Source: Trema orientale (taxonomy: Eukaryota; Streptophyta; Magnoliopsida; Rosales; Cannabaceae). From it: a stretch of DNA of 64,000 bases. The stretch's first letter is position 1; each line of letters starts with the position of its first letter. The position numbers were made by a program, and so were the translations under genes. The stretch lies in NCBI GenBank assembly GCA_002914845.1, contig JXTC01000379.1, positions 1 to 64,000 of the forward strand, given 5' to 3'. Positions 60,895 to 64,000 of the stretch are shown in pieces. The notes under the pieces are model-generated. The model was given only the letters and a program-made list of their open reading frames with translations, did no database searches and was not told where the DNA came from.

Positions 60895-61490
60895 ACATCG
60901 GGATGCCGAACAGAACGCCGGAACGAGATCCGTCAGGAAGACCGCGGCCTCGGGCACCACATAGCCACGCAAGGGACAAATCCCATGCGTCCATGTGCTC
61001 GTGAAGTGCCCATGCGGCCACTATGCAAGACGGCACGTGCATGGCCATGCATGGGACAAATCCCATGTGTCCATGTACTCGCGAAACGTCCATGCGGCGG
61101 ACATGTCAGACGGCAAGTGCATGGCTATGCATGGGACAAATCTCATGCGTCCACGTACTTGTGAAACATCTAGTGGCCGACATGTAAGACGGTACCTGCA
61201 TGGTCACGTGAGCGGGACGAAGCGACCACAGGAGCGAGACGAAGCCTACGTGGCCACGGAGGCGGGGCAACACCCGTGCGGCTAGCGCACAGGGTGCCAC
61301 CCACACAGCCACGGGAGCGGGTTAACACCCGCGCGGCTAGCGCACGGGGTGCCATCCGCACGGCCAGCTTGCGGGGTTGTTCCCGCCGGCCAATGCGCGG
61401 GGTTGCTCCCACGCGGCCGTCAAGCGAGTCTCCCCGCCGCAACACACACGGGCGACGTGCATGACTCTCAGCGTGCACTTTCTCGTACCG
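60895..61490. repeat. GC-rich tandem repeats in the leader
   Basis: Two arrays. First, an exact 80-bp period: GGGACAAATC(C/T)CATG begins at 60973, 61053 and 61133, with units containing GACGGCA(C/A)GTGCATGGC. Second, units of about 55 bp with GCGGCTAGCGCAC at 61279 and 61334, followed by related GCGGGGTTG units to 61430. Open frames on both strands arise from the lack of AT-rich stop codons. Confidence 0.88.
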
Positions 61491-61851
61491 TTTTCGAACC
61501 CGAAAAATCCGTAACCTAATTGTTAACAGTTTTTCTCAAAAACTATATCGCAATTAAAGATCAAACGACTTTCTATGTATACTTTTATCAAGAACATAAA
61601 AGAACATTCATAGAAAAATCAAGAACATGCTAGAACGAAAAATAAAAAATACATCACATGATCATAAACATAGCAACATCTAATTGATTATCATTTAAAC
61701 CCATTAAATCAATCAATCATCATACATAGTAGAGTATACTCATAAATATGAATAAGACCAAATACAACCCCAGAGATCATCATGGAAATCATAGATCATA
61801 AAATTTGAGAGAATAAAACATGAACAAAATATGCTAGATCATCGAAAACCT

Positions 61852-61868
61852 GAGCTCTAGATACCTAT
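61852..61868 (-). other. Primer-binding site of the 9.3-kb copia
   Basis: The minus strand reads ATAGGTATCTAGAGCTC beside the 5' LTR, the initiator-Met PBS with an extra T and one changed base. Confidence 0.75.
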
Positions 61869-63526
61869 TGCTGGTAATTTCGTAAAAATAAATTTTACTG
61901 AAAACGATTTCCGCAGTTTTGTAAACAATTCAAGAACGCAGCGGAATAGGTATTTTAAAATTTTTCTCGAAACTTTACAAAACTAAATGTAGGATCCTTG
62001 ATCTAACGTAAATCAATTCATGGATCTTGGTTTAGATAAAACCTGGAAGCGCTTCACAACCATTGAGCCTTCTTGTCTATTCTCCGGAGCCCATTGAATG
62101 ATCCGGTGTGTGGGCACCTTCTTGATTCCCAACGAGAGATGAGCAGACAATCCGAAAGACGATCTTCCTTCTCCTTTGACTGCACGTCAACGACCATGGG
62201 TATCTCTCCCTCGGCGGCCTTGAACAATCACGGGATTTCTCCCGCGGCAACACGGTTCTCTCTCACTCTCTCGTTTTCTCTCTGTCACACGGAATGCACA
62301 GTTATTGTGCTACGGGTGGCATGTGGAGTACTTAGAGAGGCTTAGGAGAACTTTTCTCTTAAGTATCTAAAGAGGTGTAAACCCTAATGGGCTTATTGGG
62401 CTCAACTGACCATTCAATTAGTATTGGGCTATGTGTGAGCTAGACAGGGGACTTTATGGATCTAAATAGTCTAAGCTCCAATGGGCCAACTACCAATAAT
62501 TATAATTAACTCTTAATTATGATTGGGCCTTATCCATTAATATTAGGGCACTCTACTATAGGCTCAATATTGCACTCTTAGATTAAATGTCATATACTTT
62601 ATGTGAAGCTAATTAACACCTTAGTTAACTTGATCCATTTAGCATATACTCTACCTACAGATATACCCACAATGCAATACCGTGCTAGTGAGGTGAAATT
62701 ACCGTATTACTCCTCTAGTACATATTTACCTTTGAGTTGTCATTTCTCATCTAATAGATAATAATTGACTATAATGTTTATAACTGCCCATACAAACACA
62801 GTCAAATTCGCATAGTGAATACCTAGCGCCTGTTTTTTTATTATCCAAGTCCTTGAAAAAACTCAAAGTGACATTATATGCATGGTGTCCAAATCATGAA
62901 GGGCGTTCTCGTCAATTCACAAATCTTATTTTCCAACATACCGGAGTTCGAACTATATACTTGGAACTAGTCCTTTAGTAAGTCAAAAAGATAAAACTCA
63001 TGAAAGTAAGTCCGACAATCACTTGGATTAAGGTAATCTTGCAATAGTGCTAGATTAGTGAAAGATAGAATATTGAGTTACGGCACTTAACCTCAAGTTC
63101 TATTTTCACTTGGTCCAGTTCAATACATTTCTAACTTTCTTGTAACGCACTAGTGTTTCTATCCGAAGTCAGACACTTCGATGATTGGAGACTTCATTAA
63201 TCTCGTTCAAATAGACAAACACTACATTCTATGGCAAAATAAAGTATTCCATCTTTATTTGCAGAATATGAACTTTTAATTTAGACATAATGAAATAAAG
63301 AATTTAGTCTCCCACATGTGAACACTTCACACGAACAATTTTTTATTACTCATTATTAGTCATGGAAACTTTTAGACGTTTGCATAATAGAAAACATAAA
63401 CATCACATGTATATAATTGGGACATAATATGGAATTTATTAACAACAAATAGATAACACCTAAATCTAATAAACATTATTTAAAATGCCAAACAAAGAAA
63501 CTGCTTTCTAGGGCATATTCCCAACA
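61869..63526 (-). repeat. 5' LTR of the 9.3-kb copia
   Basis: 1,658 bp, reverse complement TGTTGGGAATATGCCC...ATTACCAGCA. Differences from the 3' LTR are scattered along the length, so the insertion is old. The ATG-containing frame on the opposite strand (62073-62345) matches that in the other LTR, but mostly with amino-acid changes. Confidence 0.9.
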
Positions 63527-63876
63527 TCACCATGGCCATTGGTAAACCAAACTTAAACTTTAAGTATTCTTTTTGAAAATTTAATAATAAGAATCCAACA
63601 ACTCTCAGTATAGACTCATGAGTAAACTGGTACCTGTGCCATCAATTTTGCCACCAAAATGATGCTTAGATCCAACTCAAATCAGGTAATGAGTTACAAA
63701 CTGAACTCAATACTAACGAACTCAATGAGGACTCTAATTCACAATAGACTATAACAAGAGTCTCCAAGAATTCCCAAAAGTCAATACAAGCAGAGTACCT
63801 CAAATAGTACTCACTCATTAACACTAAGAGAAAATATATTGACAAAATTGAATCTATTCATCATTAATCAATTAAT
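63527..63876. other. Short spacer between two LTR elements
   Basis: 350 bp of ordinary AT-rich sequence. I see no gene or repeat in it. The last five bases ATTAA may be the target duplication of the next element. Confidence 0.6.
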
Positions 63877-64000
63877 TGTTGGGAATGTGCCCTAGAAAGT
63901 CATTTCTTTGTTTGGCATTTTAAACAATGTTTATTAGATTTAAGTGTTAATTATTTATTATTCCATATTATGTTCCAATTATATACACGTGATGTTTATG
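63877..64000 (+). repeat. Start of another LTR of the 9.3-kb copia family
   Basis: TGTTGGGAATGTGCCCTAGA at 63877 begins a plus-strand LTR. The 124 bp shown align to the reverse complement of the 63526 end with substitutions and a short deletion near 63950. It continues beyond the window. Confidence 0.85.

Larger units (their letters stand above)
58401..61851 (-). other. Long noncoding leader of the 9.3-kb copia
   Basis: Between the PBS and gag. From the PBS inward: about 360 bp of AT-rich sequence, the GC-rich repeats (60895-61490), about 1.8 kb of very AT-rich sequence (59040-60860), then a block (58440-59030) with repeated CTCCTACGG(G/A) motifs and GAGTGGGAGAAGG on the minus strand. The same order of parts occurs after the PBS at 43815. 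Confidence 0.7.
54258..63526 (-). mobile_element. 9.3-kb copia element with a long noncoding leader
   Basis: Minus-strand element with LTRs 54258-55901 (3') and 61869-63526 (5'), PPT, PBS, degraded pol and a leader of about 3.4 kb. Flanks TCAAC (54253-54257) and TCACC (63527-63531) agree at four of five positions. Pol order on the minus strand is integrase (about 57350), RT (56900-56340), RNase H (56330-55915). No reading frame of useful length remains. A Tork/TAR-like affinity is suggested by RNase H. Confidence 0.88.

Noticed and set aside
60869..61478. Several open frames with regular Cys/His/Gly patterns in the GC-rich block
   Set aside because: Open on both strands at once because GC-rich tandem repeats contain few stop codons. 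The periodic pattern comes from the 80-bp repeat.
54471..62345. Matching open frames in both LTRs of the 9.3-kb copia (54471-54722 and 62073-62345, plus strand)
   Set aside because: They lie antisense to the element, and the two copies differ at many amino-acid positions with no sign of protein constraint. They reflect LTR identity, not a gene.

Overview
The window looks like a plant nuclear genome, probably a eudicot: it is AT-rich, carries microsatellites, and is built from plant transposon families (CACTA DNA transposons, Tekay/Del-type Ty3-gypsy, several Ty1-copia lineages, MULE-, hAT- and tRNA-derived nonautonomous elements). I find no intact host gene, rRNA or tRNA gene. Every long reading frame belongs to a retroelement and is broken by stops, frameshifts or deletions, so this is a heterochromatic, repeatedly invaded tract. 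Homologies were judged by eye; target-site duplications (TSDs), LTR ends, primer-binding sites (PBS) and polypurine tracts (PPT) were read directly from the sequence.

Layout, left to right. 1-489 is the 3' end of a CACTA element that replaces the 5' half of a Tekay-like gypsy element (490-5639: decayed pol with chromodomain, then a 2.0-kb 3' LTR). 5640-6908 is AT-rich filler with a tRNA-derived SINE. 6909-9640 is a minus-strand solo LTR of a related family with a perfect 5-bp TSD. 9641-10103 may preserve the 5' end of a host gene. 10104-10620 is the first copy of an unclassified repeat, here called R.

10621-31430 is a three-level nest. A plus-strand Tekay-type LTR was split by an old minus-strand copia (10931-30812). 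That copia was in turn hit by a 2.5-kb solo LTR, a MITE, a nearly complete 8.7-kb Sirevirus-like copia (15920-24662) and a second copy of the solo-LTR family. The 8.7-kb copia lost its reverse-transcriptase core but carries an extra gene between pol and the 3' LTR that resembles the 'putative plant transposon protein' domain.

31771-46440 is a tandem array of about 1-kb R units interrupted by a solo copia LTR (32486-34059), a complete 4.8-kb copia (35076-39858) and a rearranged copia with an LTR followed directly by a PBS (41636-about 46080). 46441-53040 is a patchwork of Tekay-type LTR fragments in both orientations with a hAT-type and a MULE-type foldback element. 54258-63526 is a 9.3-kb minus-strand copia with a very long noncoding leader that contains GC-rich tandem repeats. 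At 63877 an LTR of the same family starts on the plus strand and runs off the window.

No element appears autonomous now. The most unusual items are the extra gene of the 8.7-kb copia, with LTR-like palindromes placed upstream of it; the GC-rich repeat block in the leaders of two copia families; the R array; and palindromes whose two arms appear to have changed together.
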